This document shows, in pieces, positions 43,385 through 52,596 of a stretch of 57,097 nucleotides of DNA. A model generated the notes under the pieces. It had not been told where the DNA came from. It made no database searches and saw nothing but the letters and a program-made list of their open reading frames with translations. The number at the start of each line of letters is the position of its first letter. Within the stretch, counting starts at the first letter, position 1. The position numbers and the translations under genes are program-made. This DNA comes from Blastocatellia bacterium. Its GTDB lineage: Bacteria; Acidobacteriota; Blastocatellia; UBA7656; JADIYM01. Location: positions 1 to 57,097 of the forward strand of contig JAJTWZ010000024.1 in assembly GCA_021463145.1 (NCBI GenBank). The letters are read 5' to 3'.

Positions 43385-44005
43385 TCAGCAGTACGGGTAG
43401 GCCGCGAGGACATAGTCGCGTCCCCGGATTGAGGTCGTCTGGAAGGGTCCGTCCGGCTCGGCGAACGCCGCGAGGTTCCCGGACGAGTCGTCGGAGTCGA
43501 GCGCGCGCTGGATGTGATCGACGATTCGGACGGCGACTGCCTCGAGGTGCATGTCGGTGCCGAGGATCGCGATTCGCGCGAGAAGTCTTGCTGCGGGATC
43601 CTCGTCCGGACCGGTTTCGGTCCACATTCGGTCGGGAATCTCGACACGCGGCGTCGACGGGGCGATAGACTCGCGCTCCGTGGTTTCGCTTTCGGCGCAG
43701 GTCGTGCAGCAGACGACCTGGTTGCGAAGGTCCGCGAGATGCGCTCCGGTCTTCGGGTCCGACACGTAGCAGAAGGCTCCCCGATGACAACCGCTAGTCA
43801 CGTAGACGGTCCGACGACGGGTCCGGCACTTTGCGCACGGCAGACGGAGCCGTACGGCGAGCCTTCCGGACCGAAGCTCGACGACCGTCCCCGTGTACTG
43901 TCCGTGCCAGAGGACGCGACGTCCGACGAGCTCGATCGTGGGTGTCCCGGCGTCGATCATGTCGTCGAGTTCGAAGCTGTCCAGTTGGCCTATGCGTTCT
44001 CTCAT
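43385..44005 (-). CDS. Hypothetical cysteine-rich protein
   Basis: ATG 44005 with GAGGAG upstream; 206 residues. It begins MRERIGQLDSFELDDMID and carries two CxxC-like pairs, LPCAKCRTRRR and VCCTTCAES, plus a SGCHRGAFCY segment, so it probably binds zinc. The C-terminal half is a helical domain (RLLARIAILGTDMHLEAV). Lies next to the CxxC-family genes and the zinc-ribbon gene. No family recognised. Confidence 0.6.
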   Translation of the reverse strand: MRERIGQLDSFELDDMIDAGTPTIELVGRRVLWHGQYTGTVVELRSGRLAVRLRLPCAKCRTRRRTVYVTSGCHRGAFCYVSDPKTGAHLADLRNQVVCCTTCAESETTERESIAPSTPRVEIPDRMWTETGPDEDPAARLLARIAILGTDMHLEAVAVRIVDHIQRALDSDDSSGNLAAFAEPDGPFQTTSIRGRDYVLAAYPYC

Positions 44006-44168
44006 GACTACTCCTCTCGTGCGATCAACCGGGCCCGCTTTCCTGGGGGCTGCCCGATACAAGCGCTTCGAGCGCCGCCGCGTAGCGCTCGAAGCGCTCG
44101 GAGGCCTCCGCCTCGTCGTGACCCGCGCGTTTCGCATCCACGTGTTCGAGGGTGACGACGACAGCGCG

Positions 44169-44549
44169 TCACGCTGCCGCAAGTGAGGTGCACATGTCGC
44201 GGCTCATCCACATCCCGAGCATCGGCCTCGCGTCGGGTCCGTCGGGCCGGAACCACGACTGCGACTGCGGCAGAAGGTCTACGAACGGCGTCATGCGGAC
44301 TTCCGAATCGACCCACGCCCACCAGCCGTGTCCCGAGTCGCACTCGACGCGGGTCCGGCCGCGTCCGTCACCGATCGGCTCCATCGACGCGTACCTGGTT
44401 TCGCACGTGTCCGACCAGGTGTACTCACCCGTCTGTACTGCCGGAATCAGGATGGACGCGACCGTGGCGCTTTCGATGACCTGCGTGGCGGTCGCGCCGC
44501 ATTCGGGACACACGTGGGGAGTAATCTTCAGTGGCTCGTCTTCGATCAT
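44169..44549 (-). CDS. Small zinc-ribbon-type protein
   Basis: 126 residues. MIEDEPLKITPHVCPECGATATQ contains the CPEC knuckle, and a second CDSGHGWW lies near the middle with a CETRY segment; these could make one zinc ribbon. AGGAGG precedes ATG 44549. Overlaps no neighbour; the DHH gene is divergent on the other strand. Possible DNA-binding or RNA-binding role, unproven. Confidence 0.6.
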   Translation of the reverse strand: MIEDEPLKITPHVCPECGATATQVIESATVASILIPAVQTGEYTWSDTCETRYASMEPIGDGRGRTRVECDSGHGWWAWVDSEVRMTPFVDLLPQSQSWFRPDGPDARPMLGMWMSRDMCTSLAAA

Positions 44550-44924
44550 GGTCAGGGGGCCTCCTCGTACCGGTTGGGGGCGCAGGCTGCGCCCGCGCCT
44601 GGAAGGCGACGCCTCCGGTGGTGCCGTCGCTCGTTACGTGCCGCGCTCCGGCGGGGTTTCCCCGCGGCCGGACTCGTGGGCAGGCAAGTGTCGCTTCGCG
44701 ACAGGTTGCTGTCGGCTGCGAGACAGGTTGCTGTAGCTTTCGGGTCGGGTTCCTGCTCCCGCGCATTCCCTTTTCGCTTGTCGTGCGGGTCGCGAGACGG
44801 TATCTGGGGCACGAGGGCGGTCCGCGCTTGCCAGCCGGGCGCGCCCGCCCGCATAGTGGCGGGCGCATGGCACGTCGCGTGCTCTCGCAATGGCCGGCGC
44901 AACAACTGCGCCGTGGAGCCGATG
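44550..44924. other. Divergent intergenic region with hairpins and 22-bp repeats
   Basis: The gap between the zinc-ribbon gene (minus) and the DHH gene (plus) carries several inverted repeats: GGGCGCA/TGCGCCC at 44577-44593, a CCCCG/CGGGG hairpin near 44650-44670, and GCGCCCGCC/GGCGGGCGC at 44841-44866. It also has a 22-bp-period repeat described separately. It likely holds both promoters. Confidence 0.5.
44701..44756. repeat. 22-bp-period direct repeat
   Basis: ACAGGTTGCTGT occurs at 44701-44712 and 44723-44734 (exact), with a third weaker match (TCGGGTTCCTGC) at 44745-44756. The period is 22 bp, about two helical turns, so a regulator or replication protein could bind side by side. A palindrome TGTCGC-TTC-GCGACA (44689-44703) overlaps the first copy. 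Confidence 0.55.
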
Positions 44925-45953
44925 ATGCGGATTTCGTCCCTCACACTTGTCTACCACGCGGCGTGCTTTGACGGAGCGGCGAGCGCCGCTATCTTTTCGG
45001 CGTTTGCGCGCGAACGGCTCGGTGTCGGACAGCTGGTTCTCGCTCGCGACGACTACGGGGCCGGGCCGCTTGATGCGCGCCAGCTCGGGCCGCACTCGGC
45101 CGTCGTCGACTTCAAGTTCTCGGCCGACCCGAGAGTCCGGTTCTGGGCCGATCACCACCACGCGGGCGGGGCGCTCGACACCGCGGACGCGCTCGCGGCC
45201 TACGAGGCGAGACGCGACGATCCACGACTCATCTTCGATCCCGGAGCGCCGTCATGCGCTGGACTGCTCACGCGTGAGCTTAGAGCGCGCTTCGGGTGGG
45301 CCTCAGGGCGATACGATGAGCTTGCATGTGAGTGCGACCTGATTGACGCCGCAGGGTACGAGACGCTTTCAGAGGCGCTCGATCTCGAAAATGCGCCCGC
45401 ACGTATCGCCCTCGCGCTCGACGACAGCTCATCCCGGGATCTCGAACACGAGATTATCGAGGGCCTCGCGGGCGGATCCGCCGTCGAGGCGGCCGCGGGG
45501 CCGCGTGCGACGCGCGCAATCGCGGACGCTCTCGGACGCTTCGAGTTCCAGCGCGATACGTTCTGCCGCGAGGCGACGATCTCCGGCGGCGTCGTCGAGA
45601 TGGACCTGTCTCGGACCGGAATCGCCCGGCCGCACAAGTTCCTGCCCTATTCGCTTTCGGACGACGTCGTCTTCGACGTCAAGGTGGTCCGGCTTCCGAC
45701 CGGAGTGGCCATCAAGTGCGGTCGCAACTTCTGGCACCCGCTATCGGACCGGATGCCGTCGATCGGTGAGGTGTGCCGCGAGTGGGGAGGCGGAGGGCAC
45801 AAGGGCGCTGGCGGCATTCCGGTTCCAGGAGGTTCGGTCGAAGATGCGCGTCGCGTGGCATCCGAAGTTGCCGGGCGACTTCGCAACTATGTCGCGCTCG
45901 CGCGCTCGTCTTGTGAGATGATCGACCCAATCGTCTCGCCGGGCAACGCGTGA
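44925..45953 (+). CDS. DHH-family phosphoesterase
   Basis: I chose ATG 44925, six bases after GGAG (GTG 44913 and ATG 44922 are alternatives); 342 residues. N-terminal YHAACFDGAASAAIF is the DHH-domain metal motif, WADHHHAGG the DHH signature, and GGGGHKGAGGIP at the C-terminus is the DHHA1 substrate-binding domain. This family hydrolyses phosphodiesters such as nanoRNA or cyclic dinucleotides. It is the only plus-strand gene in this module and is convergent with the ParB-like gene. Which substrate it cleaves is unknown. Confidence 0.85.
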   Translation: MRISSLTLVYHAACFDGAASAAIFSAFARERLGVGQLVLARDDYGAGPLDARQLGPHSAVVDFKFSADPRVRFWADHHHAGGALDTADALAAYEARRDDPRLIFDPGAPSCAGLLTRELRARFGWASGRYDELACECDLIDAAGYETLSEALDLENAPARIALALDDSSSRDLEHEIIEGLAGGSAVEAAAGPRATRAIADALGRFEFQRDTFCREATISGGVVEMDLSRTGIARPHKFLPYSLSDDVVFDVKVVRLPTGVAIKCGRNFWHPLSDRMPSIGEVCREWGGGGHKGAGGIPVPGGSVEDARRVASEVAGRLRNYVALARSSCEMIDPIVSPGNA

Positions 45954-45959
45954 CTGCGC

Positions 45960-45986
45960 GTCGCCCGCTCTAACACGCCGGGCGAC
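45960..45986. terminator. Bidirectional terminator-like hairpin
   Basis: GTCGCCCG (45960-45967) pairs with CGGGCGAC (45979-45986) across an 11-nt loop. It lies in the gap between the convergent DHH and ParB-like genes and can serve both. There is no long T-run. Confidence 0.5.
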
Positions 45987-46056
45987 CCGGCGAGACACCG
46001 AACCGGCGCTGGCAACAGTCGCCTGAGCCCTGCCGGACCTTAAACCCGCGCTCGCC

Positions 46057-46971
46057 TCAGGCGGCTTGCGAGGCGGTCGACGGCTCGAGCTTCGCTACCC
46101 GCATCTCGACGAGCGCCGCGCCTATGGCGGCACGAACCGCGCGGCCTTCGGCCGTCGTCGGCGCGATCCGAAGCGCCTCTTCGAGCAGGTCGCGCACCGA
46201 GTCGCGCCAGTCGGCAGGCGCGGTTGCAACGCCGGCGACGTCGGCCACCGGGACATCGACGCTTGGCGCGGGCTCGAAGATGTCGATCGGAAGGCTTGCG
46301 ACCGCCGTATCGAGCGATGCCTGGCGCACGGCGCGAAGGTCCTTCGCCGTGAGCTTGCCCGTCGCTTCGAGCGTATCGACGAGTTCGGACTGAAGTGCGA
46401 CGGGAAGCCGCGCCGCGCCCTCGGCGATGCCCTGCGTGATTGCCTGGCGCCGGAGGGCGTCAAAGAGCGCGGGCTCGAGGCGGGCGAGCTGCATCCGGGC
46501 TCTCAGTCGCGACGCGGGAAAACCCGTGAGTCTCGTGATGTCAGATTCCGAGTGGCCCGCGCGGGTGAGCTCGCGGATGGCCTCGTACTCGGTGACGGGA
46601 TTCGCGGTGCGAAGGCCATTTAGGGCAAGCGTCAGGTGCGAGCCGATAGTCGTCGCGCCAAAGACACGGGCCGGAATCGTCTCGAATCCGGCTTCACGCG
46701 CCGCCATCACGCGGCGGTTTCCGTCAAGCAGCGTAAACGTCGAGTGGCGATGCGCGACCTGGCCGTTCGGGTCTTCCTCGAGGACGACCGGGACGACGAC
46801 GCCGTAGCGGGCGACGGCGCGGCGGAACTCGCGGCCGGGCCGGGGTCCTGCCAGGTCCGCGGGAAATGCGGTGAGCGGAATCTGCGTGAGCTTCGGTCCG
46901 GCCGGAAGCGAAACGCTCGGGGCCGGGAAGAGTCCCGGCGAAAACGGCATCGGCGTATCGGTCGTGGACAT
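46057..46971 (-). CDS. ParB/Srx-fold protein with helix-turn-helix
   Basis: ATG 46971 with GGAGGAA upstream; 304 residues. The N-terminal part has FTLLDGNRRVMAAREAGFE, a ParB/Srx nuclease-type motif, then TEYEAIRELTRAGHSESDI and TRLTGFPASRLRARMQLARL as a helix-turn-helix. There is no ParA gene beside it, so partition is not certain; many plasmid proteins of this type act as regulators or CTP-dependent clamps. Upstream a long hairpin (47028-47060) lies before the start. Confidence 0.8.
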   Translation of the reverse strand: MSTTDTPMPFSPGLFPAPSVSLPAGPKLTQIPLTAFPADLAGPRPGREFRRAVARYGVVVPVVLEEDPNGQVAHRHSTFTLLDGNRRVMAAREAGFETIPARVFGATTIGSHLTLALNGLRTANPVTEYEAIRELTRAGHSESDITRLTGFPASRLRARMQLARLEPALFDALRRQAITQGIAEGAARLPVALQSELVDTLEATGKLTAKDLRAVRQASLDTAVASLPIDIFEPAPSVDVPVADVAGVATAPADWRDSVRDLLEEALRIAPTTAEGRAVRAAIGAALVEMRVAKLEPSTASQAA

Positions 46972-47027
46972 AAGGGTTCCTCCAACTGTCAACAAGGGCC
47001 GCGACTGCAGATCCGAGGCCGTCGCGC

Positions 47028-47060
47028 GCACCAGGCGGTGCGCGACGGCTGAAAGGAATC
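47028..47060. repeat. Hairpin upstream of the ParB-like gene
   Basis: GCCGTCGCGCGCACC pairs with GGTGCGCGACGGC (two bases bulged) around AGGC. It is in the gap before the ParB-like start and may be a regulatory or binding site. Confidence 0.4.
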
Positions 47061-47166
47061 GGTTGCCGATGAAGTCCCTGAGCCTCTAGAGTCTCGGGCG
47101 TTGAGGGGAGCCTTCGGGGGTGGCCGCCGGGTTCGCGCTCGAGTGCTGCCCCCGTCGAGGCCGCGC

Positions 47167-48021
47167 TCAGACGGGCAGGATCTCGACGGCGATCGTCGAC
47201 CTGGAAGCCGAGCGGGCCGCGAGGTCGTGGGTGGCTCCCAGCGGATCCGATATCACGGCGAGGCGCGAGATCGGAAAGCTCGCAAATATCGCGTGACGGT
47301 GACGCGCAGTGACGCCGTCGGGTGGCCGAAGGCCCACGGATGTCGTGTGTCCGGCGCACACCGACGTGTGACGGTATCCGGCGAGCGATCCCGACCCGTC
47401 GAGGTCTTCCCAGTAAAGCGACGAGCACATCTCGGGCGGCGAGTCCGGGTCCAGATGCGCCGGGGCCTGCTTCGGGCACGACCACTCCGCGGACGTGCGC
47501 GCGCGGAAGTACTCGGCGGCGTTATCGAGAAACGCGCGAGCGTGGATTAGCACGAGTCGGCTGCGTCCGGCCTCGAGACGCGAGAAATCGAGCGAACGCG
47601 CAAGCCTTCGACTCACGCCGTGGGTTCTCGCCTCGTCGATGAAGGACGCGACGTTCGGGTAGTGCGACTGACCGACGATGTCAAAGACGTGGGTGACTGG
47701 CCGTCCGTCGGAGGCGACCGTGGAGACGAGCGTGACGCCGATGGCCGAGAGTCCCATCGCGACGAGGTCGACCGGAATCGGCGGGTCGAGCAGGCAGCCT
47801 TCGAACGCGGCGGCGACCGGATCGGGCTCGGGCTCCGAGACGTCGGGGGTCGCGCCGGAGGGATCCGGTGGTGGCGGCTGCGAGGACTTTGCGTCGACTT
47901 CGACGTAGATGCCTCCGCGGATACGGCGCCCGCATCCACGAACGAGTGGAGCCGCGACATCTGGTGTCGTCGCAATGGCATCGGCGTCTGTTTCGTCGAT
48001 CGTCGGAGCTGGGGTCGACAT
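47167..48021 (-). CDS. Hypothetical protein
   Basis: 284 residues, ATG 48021 with AAAGGAG upstream. A proline- and serine-rich disordered stretch near residues 46-70 is followed by PVDLVAMGLSAIGVTLVSTV and SHYPNVASFIDEARTHGVSR. Cysteines are scattered (GCGRR, SCPKQ). It lies downstream of the HExxH/vWA and ATPase genes on the same strand and may be their partner. No family recognised. Confidence 0.6.
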   Translation of the reverse strand: MSTPAPTIDETDADAIATTPDVAAPLVRGCGRRIRGGIYVEVDAKSSQPPPPDPSGATPDVSEPEPDPVAAAFEGCLLDPPIPVDLVAMGLSAIGVTLVSTVASDGRPVTHVFDIVGQSHYPNVASFIDEARTHGVSRRLARSLDFSRLEAGRSRLVLIHARAFLDNAAEYFRARTSAEWSCPKQAPAHLDPDSPPEMCSSLYWEDLDGSGSLAGYRHTSVCAGHTTSVGLRPPDGVTARHRHAIFASFPISRLAVISDPLGATHDLAARSASRSTIAVEILPV

Positions 48022-48155
48022 GATGCGAACTCCTTTAGTGTGAACTCGGGCGCCCCGTACCCTCGATCCAATTGGCTACGGACGATGTCTTCGAGTGAGA
48101 ACCGCTGGCCGGGGCGCCGTCGCACGGCGTGCGGCGGCCCGGCCGTGGTACGTCG

Positions 48156-49895
48156 CTAAGCCGCGCTGCGCACCGATCGGGCAATTGCGGCCGACACGGC
48201 TGTGCCCAAATCGCGGACGAGCCCTGCGGCCGTCGTCAGGCACGCCGTGGGACCGAAGACCGCGCGCAGGCCTGCCGCTTCCCCTTCCGTCAGGTCGAGA
48301 CCCACTGCAACGACGATGGCACCCTGTTGCCTGTGTTGCTCGACGACGCGGCCAACCGTCGTCGGATCGCACGGCTCGCCGTCCTGCAGCACGATTGCGA
48401 CGCGAACCGGTTCGGGACGAAGGGCTACGGCTTCGAGGATGGGACCGAGCGTCGTCGAGAGCCCGTCGACGGCACCGCCAGTCATCCCCGAAAGCGCCGC
48501 CGAGGTCCGTGCCAGATCCGTGCCGTCTCCTCCGACGTGAAGCGCCCGCCGGCTCGTGACGATCACGTATGGCGCCCGCGCCGCCTCGCATGCGACGGCA
48601 ACCGTCATCGCCGCGCGCCGGGCGGCGACGATCTTCCCGCACTCGTTCATCGAGGACGACGTGTCGACGATGACGGCAACGAACACGTCGGGTGTGAGTT
48701 CGGGCTCGGAGACCGCCCGCGACCTGAAGGGACGCGATGCGTCCGGAACACGCGCGATGATACGGGCGACGGCCCGGCCGCGCTCCGACCTGACGCGTAC
48801 CTTAGGCGCCCGGCTCGCCTTGATCCGCCGGCCGAGCTCGACGCCGTCCGCTTGGGCCATCGCGAGCAAATCCCGGCCCGGACGGGGCGTGATCGTTTCG
48901 GCAACGACGGTTGAAAGATGCGGCACGACGGGCCGCCAGACACCGGCGTTCTCCGAGAGCGCCTCGAGCTCCGAGGCAACTCCCGGGCCATCACCCGGTG
49001 CGTCGTCGTCTCCAAGGTCGGGCACATCCTCCGGCGCCTGCCCCCCCGAGCCCGTTGGCTTGCCCCGGCCTTGCGCGCCGTGGGGCTCCGGAGGCGGCGC
49101 GTCCCCTTCGTGGCTATCGAGGCCGAATGGTGACGGAGGTGGCTCGGCGGACTTCGGCTCCGCAAAGAGATCGCGGAAGGCTCGAACGGCGTCGAGCAGA
49201 TCGAACTGGTTCGCGGACCGCCACGCCATCCACGCGATCGCGAACGCGCGGTCCCAGACTGCAACGACGGACGGACCGGGTGCGACGATCTCGCCCGAGA
49301 TGCGCGACCAGACGGTGGCGGCGGCCTCCGGGTCGTCGCGGTCGGCAAGTGCGTCAAGAACCGCCCACCCGCGCGACGCGACGAGCGTGTGCGCGCGAAG
49401 CGTAAGCAGCGCCGCTTCCCACAGGGCGTCGTCGGGACGCGACGGAGAGAGAAGATCTGCGACGAGAAGCCGGCGGCCGCGCGAGACCACGGCCCGCGCC
49501 CACGGGTTCTCGAGGCCCGCGCGCTGTTCGTTTGCGGCGTCGGCGAAGATGTTCGAGAGCTGATGGTCGATCTGGTCTGCGGCGCCCGATAGCGTCGCCG
49601 AGAAGTTCCACGTCCAGTGCAGCAGCTCGTGAAGCGTGTGGTGCTCGAGCCGTTCCCACTCGCGCGCGGGGTCTGCAAGCGTCTCGAGGTATATGCCGAT
49701 CCGCTCCTCGTCGAAGCGGTACCAGGAGGTCGCGGGCAGTCGCCGTCGGCGCGCTTCATCAGGCGTGACGAACTCGACGGTTGGAAGCGGCCGGGCGCGA
49801 TCGCGGCCGAACAGGTCCCTGACCTTCGCGCCCATCCCGCGCTCGAGCCACGCGCGACGGCGCGGGAGGTCGAGGATCGTGAGTTTGTCGGACAT
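48156..49895 (-). CDS. HExxH metallopeptidase-like protein with a von Willebrand A domain
   Basis: 579 residues. The N-terminal part has HTLHELLHWTWNFS with HELLH at 89-93, a zinc HExxH motif, and the C-terminal half has a vWA metal-ion site FVAVIVDTSSSMNE (MIDAS at 411-415). A proline- and aspartate-rich linker (about 250-310) joins them. This vWA/DUF2201-type protein is usually paired with a MoxR-type AAA ATPase, which is the next gene (four bases apart). The pair acts as a chaperone-like remodelling complex; in phage or plasmid the target is unknown. Confidence 0.82.
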   Translation of the reverse strand: MSDKLTILDLPRRRAWLERGMGAKVRDLFGRDRARPLPTVEFVTPDEARRRRLPATSWYRFDEERIGIYLETLADPAREWERLEHHTLHELLHWTWNFSATLSGAADQIDHQLSNIFADAANEQRAGLENPWARAVVSRGRRLLVADLLSPSRPDDALWEAALLTLRAHTLVASRGWAVLDALADRDDPEAAATVWSRISGEIVAPGPSVVAVWDRAFAIAWMAWRSANQFDLLDAVRAFRDLFAEPKSAEPPPSPFGLDSHEGDAPPPEPHGAQGRGKPTGSGGQAPEDVPDLGDDDAPGDGPGVASELEALSENAGVWRPVVPHLSTVVAETITPRPGRDLLAMAQADGVELGRRIKASRAPKVRVRSERGRAVARIIARVPDASRPFRSRAVSEPELTPDVFVAVIVDTSSSMNECGKIVAARRAAMTVAVACEAARAPYVIVTSRRALHVGGDGTDLARTSAALSGMTGGAVDGLSTTLGPILEAVALRPEPVRVAIVLQDGEPCDPTTVGRVVEQHRQQGAIVVAVGLDLTEGEAAGLRAVFGPTACLTTAAGLVRDLGTAVSAAIARSVRSAA

Positions 49896-49899
49896 GGTT

Positions 49900-51822
49900 T
49901 CAGAGTCCTTTCGCGAGCTGCGCGACTTTCTGCAGGACCGCCTCGCGCTGGTTTGCGTCCGGGAGTCCCATCTCGGTCATCTCGGCCAGGCGGTCGGCGA
50001 CGAGCGCCGATGACGCCGTGAAGGCATCGGGCGCCGTCATTGCCTCGCTTGCCGCCACGTGCGACATCATCCGGCATACGGCCGCGACGCCGCGCGGGTC
50101 GAGTCCTTCGGCAAGCCGTCCGGCGGAGTACTGTTCGCGGCTCCAGACACCCAGGTCGACCGCGGCGCGAATCTCGGGCTCCGAGAGCGCTCGTGACGGC
50201 AGCACCTTCGGCTCCCAGACCCCGTCCGTTATCGAAAGCGGTCGTGCCGACGTGATGCGAACGCCCTCGGCCGCACCGGTAAACGACGCCTTGTGCCAGC
50301 CGATCTCCTCGTCGCGGCTCGGATATCCGACGGCGATCGTGTAGGCAAAGCGGGACCGCAGCGCCCGGCCGAACTGACCGCGTTCGTCGGGATTGCCGGC
50401 GGCGGTGACGTGTACGTTGTGGCAGTACATCGGACGCCATCCGGCGCCGCCGAGCTCCGTGAGGAAAACGCGTTCGTCCTCGAGCGCAAGCTTGAGGAGC
50501 GTCTGGAAGTCGCTGTTCGCCGTCGCCGCGTCGTGGATCTCGTCGAGAACGAGCCGGACGGTCGGTCCAATGGAAGCGGCCTCGAGCGCCATCCACGCCG
50601 CGTTGACCAGGTCCCAACTAGCCGGATCGTAGGGCCAGGCGTGGGTATCGAGCAGGCGGATCGCCTCGGGATCGTCCGGGTGGACCGCGAGCCGCTCGAT
50701 CGCCTCGACCGTGTCGGGCGCGGCAAAAGGCGTGCGCGTCCAGTCGCGCCCGAGCTGCCGGCCGCGGCGAAAGGCGACGATGATTGCCGAGAGCATTCCG
50801 TAGCGGACGACGTGCGACAGGCGGCCGAGGCGCGGAGTCCATTCACCGGAGGGTGAGCGGCCAAGGTCGCCGACGGCAAGCGCGACGTCCGATTCGGCTG
50901 TCATCGACGTGCGGACGGTCGGCATCTGGTCGCGGCCCGAAAGCATCGCGCGGGTCTTTCCGGTCGAGGCGGGACCGGCAAAGAGGATCGCTTGTCCGAC
51001 TTCACCGGCCCACCGGATCGCGCGCTCGAGCGCGCTTTCCGTGTTGACGGGGACGGTTGCGGCCTTGGGGGCCCGGGAGCCTCCGAGCTCGGCCTCGAGC
51101 AGGTCCGCATCCGAGATGATCCGGTGGAGTGCTCCGGACGCGGCCGCGGCGAGCTCGTCGGCGGCATCACCCGCAAGCGGCCACCCGAGGACGGGGCCGA
51201 AGCCGAGCTCCGCGACGGGCGACTCCGAGGGCTTGTGGCCGTAGTACGAGATCCACGCATAGATGCGATCGGCAACGTCCGAGACGCGTCGGGCAAGCGT
51301 CGTCGACGCCGCGCCTGCAGAGCCGCGGGCGAGTTCGACGGCGCAAAGAAGTTCGTAGTGGGCGTCGAGAAGGTCGCGCGCGCGTTCGCTTCGCTGTTCC
51401 CGCCAGAGGATGAGCGCCTCGATGAGACCGAGCGCTGCAATTGAGATCTCGGTCTTCGATCCGCGACCAGACGTCGACGGGAAGCTCGAGCCGATCTCGC
51501 TCTTGCCCCGGTCCAGATAGCCGATACCGCACCCGGCGGCCCGGGGCGGTGTCACCGTCGTGTGCGAGCCCTCATAGGCGGCGGAGTCGAGCTTGACCCA
51601 GATAGTGGAGCCTGAGTCGCGGTGACTCGCGATGACCTCGGAGAAGCACACGGCGGCGAGGCCTTCGACGATCGGCAGACACGTCTTTCGCGGGTTTCGC
51701 CGGTTCGTGTCCGTGACGCTGAAGGACGAGTTTCCGGTGATCTCGATGCCGAAGCGCTGCTTCCACGCGGCGGCGAACTTTCCGGTGTACTTGGGAATGA
51801 AGAGTTTCTGGAGTCCGGACAC
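49900..51822 (-). CDS. MoxR-type AAA+ ATPase
   Basis: GTG start at 51822 with a GGGGGGAA site; 640 residues. The AAA+ core is C-terminal: Walker A AILFAGPASTGKTRAML (278-294), Walker B VRLVLDEIHDAAT (422-434), and RSRFAYTIAVGYPSRDEE near 505. The N-terminal 270 residues are a separate, helical domain. Its partner is the vWA protein immediately downstream. In MoxR-vWA pairs the ATPase loads or activates metal sites in a target protein. Confidence 0.82.
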   Translation of the reverse strand: MSGLQKLFIPKYTGKFAAAWKQRFGIEITGNSSFSVTDTNRRNPRKTCLPIVEGLAAVCFSEVIASHRDSGSTIWVKLDSAAYEGSHTTVTPPRAAGCGIGYLDRGKSEIGSSFPSTSGRGSKTEISIAALGLIEALILWREQRSERARDLLDAHYELLCAVELARGSAGAASTTLARRVSDVADRIYAWISYYGHKPSESPVAELGFGPVLGWPLAGDAADELAAAASGALHRIISDADLLEAELGGSRAPKAATVPVNTESALERAIRWAGEVGQAILFAGPASTGKTRAMLSGRDQMPTVRTSMTAESDVALAVGDLGRSPSGEWTPRLGRLSHVVRYGMLSAIIVAFRRGRQLGRDWTRTPFAAPDTVEAIERLAVHPDDPEAIRLLDTHAWPYDPASWDLVNAAWMALEAASIGPTVRLVLDEIHDAATANSDFQTLLKLALEDERVFLTELGGAGWRPMYCHNVHVTAAGNPDERGQFGRALRSRFAYTIAVGYPSRDEEIGWHKASFTGAAEGVRITSARPLSITDGVWEPKVLPSRALSEPEIRAAVDLGVWSREQYSAGRLAEGLDPRGVAAVCRMMSHVAASEAMTAPDAFTASSALVADRLAEMTEMGLPDANQREAVLQKVAQLAKGL

Positions 51823-51973
51823 GTTGGGTTCCCCCCGCTTCGGTCAAGGTACGACTTCCTCCGGGCCACGTTGTCGTTGTCCCGGATCGAATTGTGTCCA
51901 CCGGGCGCGATCCCGGAGGGCGTCGTTCGCCAGTGCGAACGACGACGCCCGACGGACGCGCGAGTACACAATG

Positions 51974-51999
51974 AAAAGGGGTCCACGCGCGTGGACCCC
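51974..51999 (-). terminator. Rho-independent terminator
   Basis: GGGGTCCACGC-GCGTGGACCCC is a perfect 22-bp palindrome (51978-51999), followed on the minus strand by TTTTC. It ends transcription of the 52028-52465 gene. Confidence 0.8.
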
Positions 52000-52027
52000 T
52001 CGTCGCTGGAATCAGCTGGAGTGGAGA

Positions 52028-52465
52028 CTAGTTGATCTTCGCACCGGTCATATCGATGTGAATCGATTCCGGATCCCACGGATCGACGGCGCGGGTGACA
52101 TTGGCCATCGCGTGGTCAGCCTCACGGATGAGAAACCAGTCCGTGCCGCCCTTCTCGTGCGGAAAGAAGCCGGCCGCGAGGTGTTCGGGAAAGTCGACAT
52201 GGACATCAATGATCTCGAGGACGGGCGGACGGACGATCTCGACGTGGCCATCCGGAAACTTCCAGGCCGTGTAGCGCTGCGGTTCGACTCCGATCTCGGC
52301 GGCCTCGGGAATCGTCATGGCGTAGGCGCTATCGTTCTCGTTTGCCACGATGAAAGTCGCGGCAACGGCGTCAAACCAGCCCCAGTACTCGGGTTTGAGA
52401 AAGCGGACCTTGAAGGCGGTCTGCTGCTCCGGATTGAGTTTGGGTTTCTGCGTTTTCGCATCCAT
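52028..52465 (-). CDS. Hypothetical protein
   Basis: 145 residues beginning MDAKTQKPKLNPEQQTAFK, with FLKPEYWGWFDAVAATFIVA and a proline-rich turn (PPVLEIIDVHVDFPEH). Followed by a strong terminator, so it is the last gene of the recombination group. No family recognised; the weak AAGAT site before the ATG makes the start uncertain. Confidence 0.65.
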   Translation of the reverse strand: MDAKTQKPKLNPEQQTAFKVRFLKPEYWGWFDAVAATFIVANENDSAYAMTIPEAAEIGVEPQRYTAWKFPDGHVEIVRPPVLEIIDVHVDFPEHLAAGFFPHEKGGTDWFLIREADHAMANVTRAVDPWDPESIHIDMTGAKIN

Positions 52466-52596
52466 ATCTTCAAGATGCGATGATCGCAGTCAGGTTTCAA
52501 GTTTTTCTTTTGCTTCCCCGGTGTCGTGGCTCGGGACCCTCGATGTTCACAGGGTATCTATTGTCTCGATCGGGGCGTCGTCGAGCGTGGCCACGT

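Noticed and set aside
42196-43647. 483-residue minus-strand open frame
   Set aside because: Spans parts of three genes in a different frame, has low-complexity arginine-rich sequence, and lacks a ribosome site.
48647-50617. 656-residue minus-strand open frame
   Set aside because: Out-of-frame shadow of the HExxH/vWA and ATPase genes, with biased arginine and serine content.
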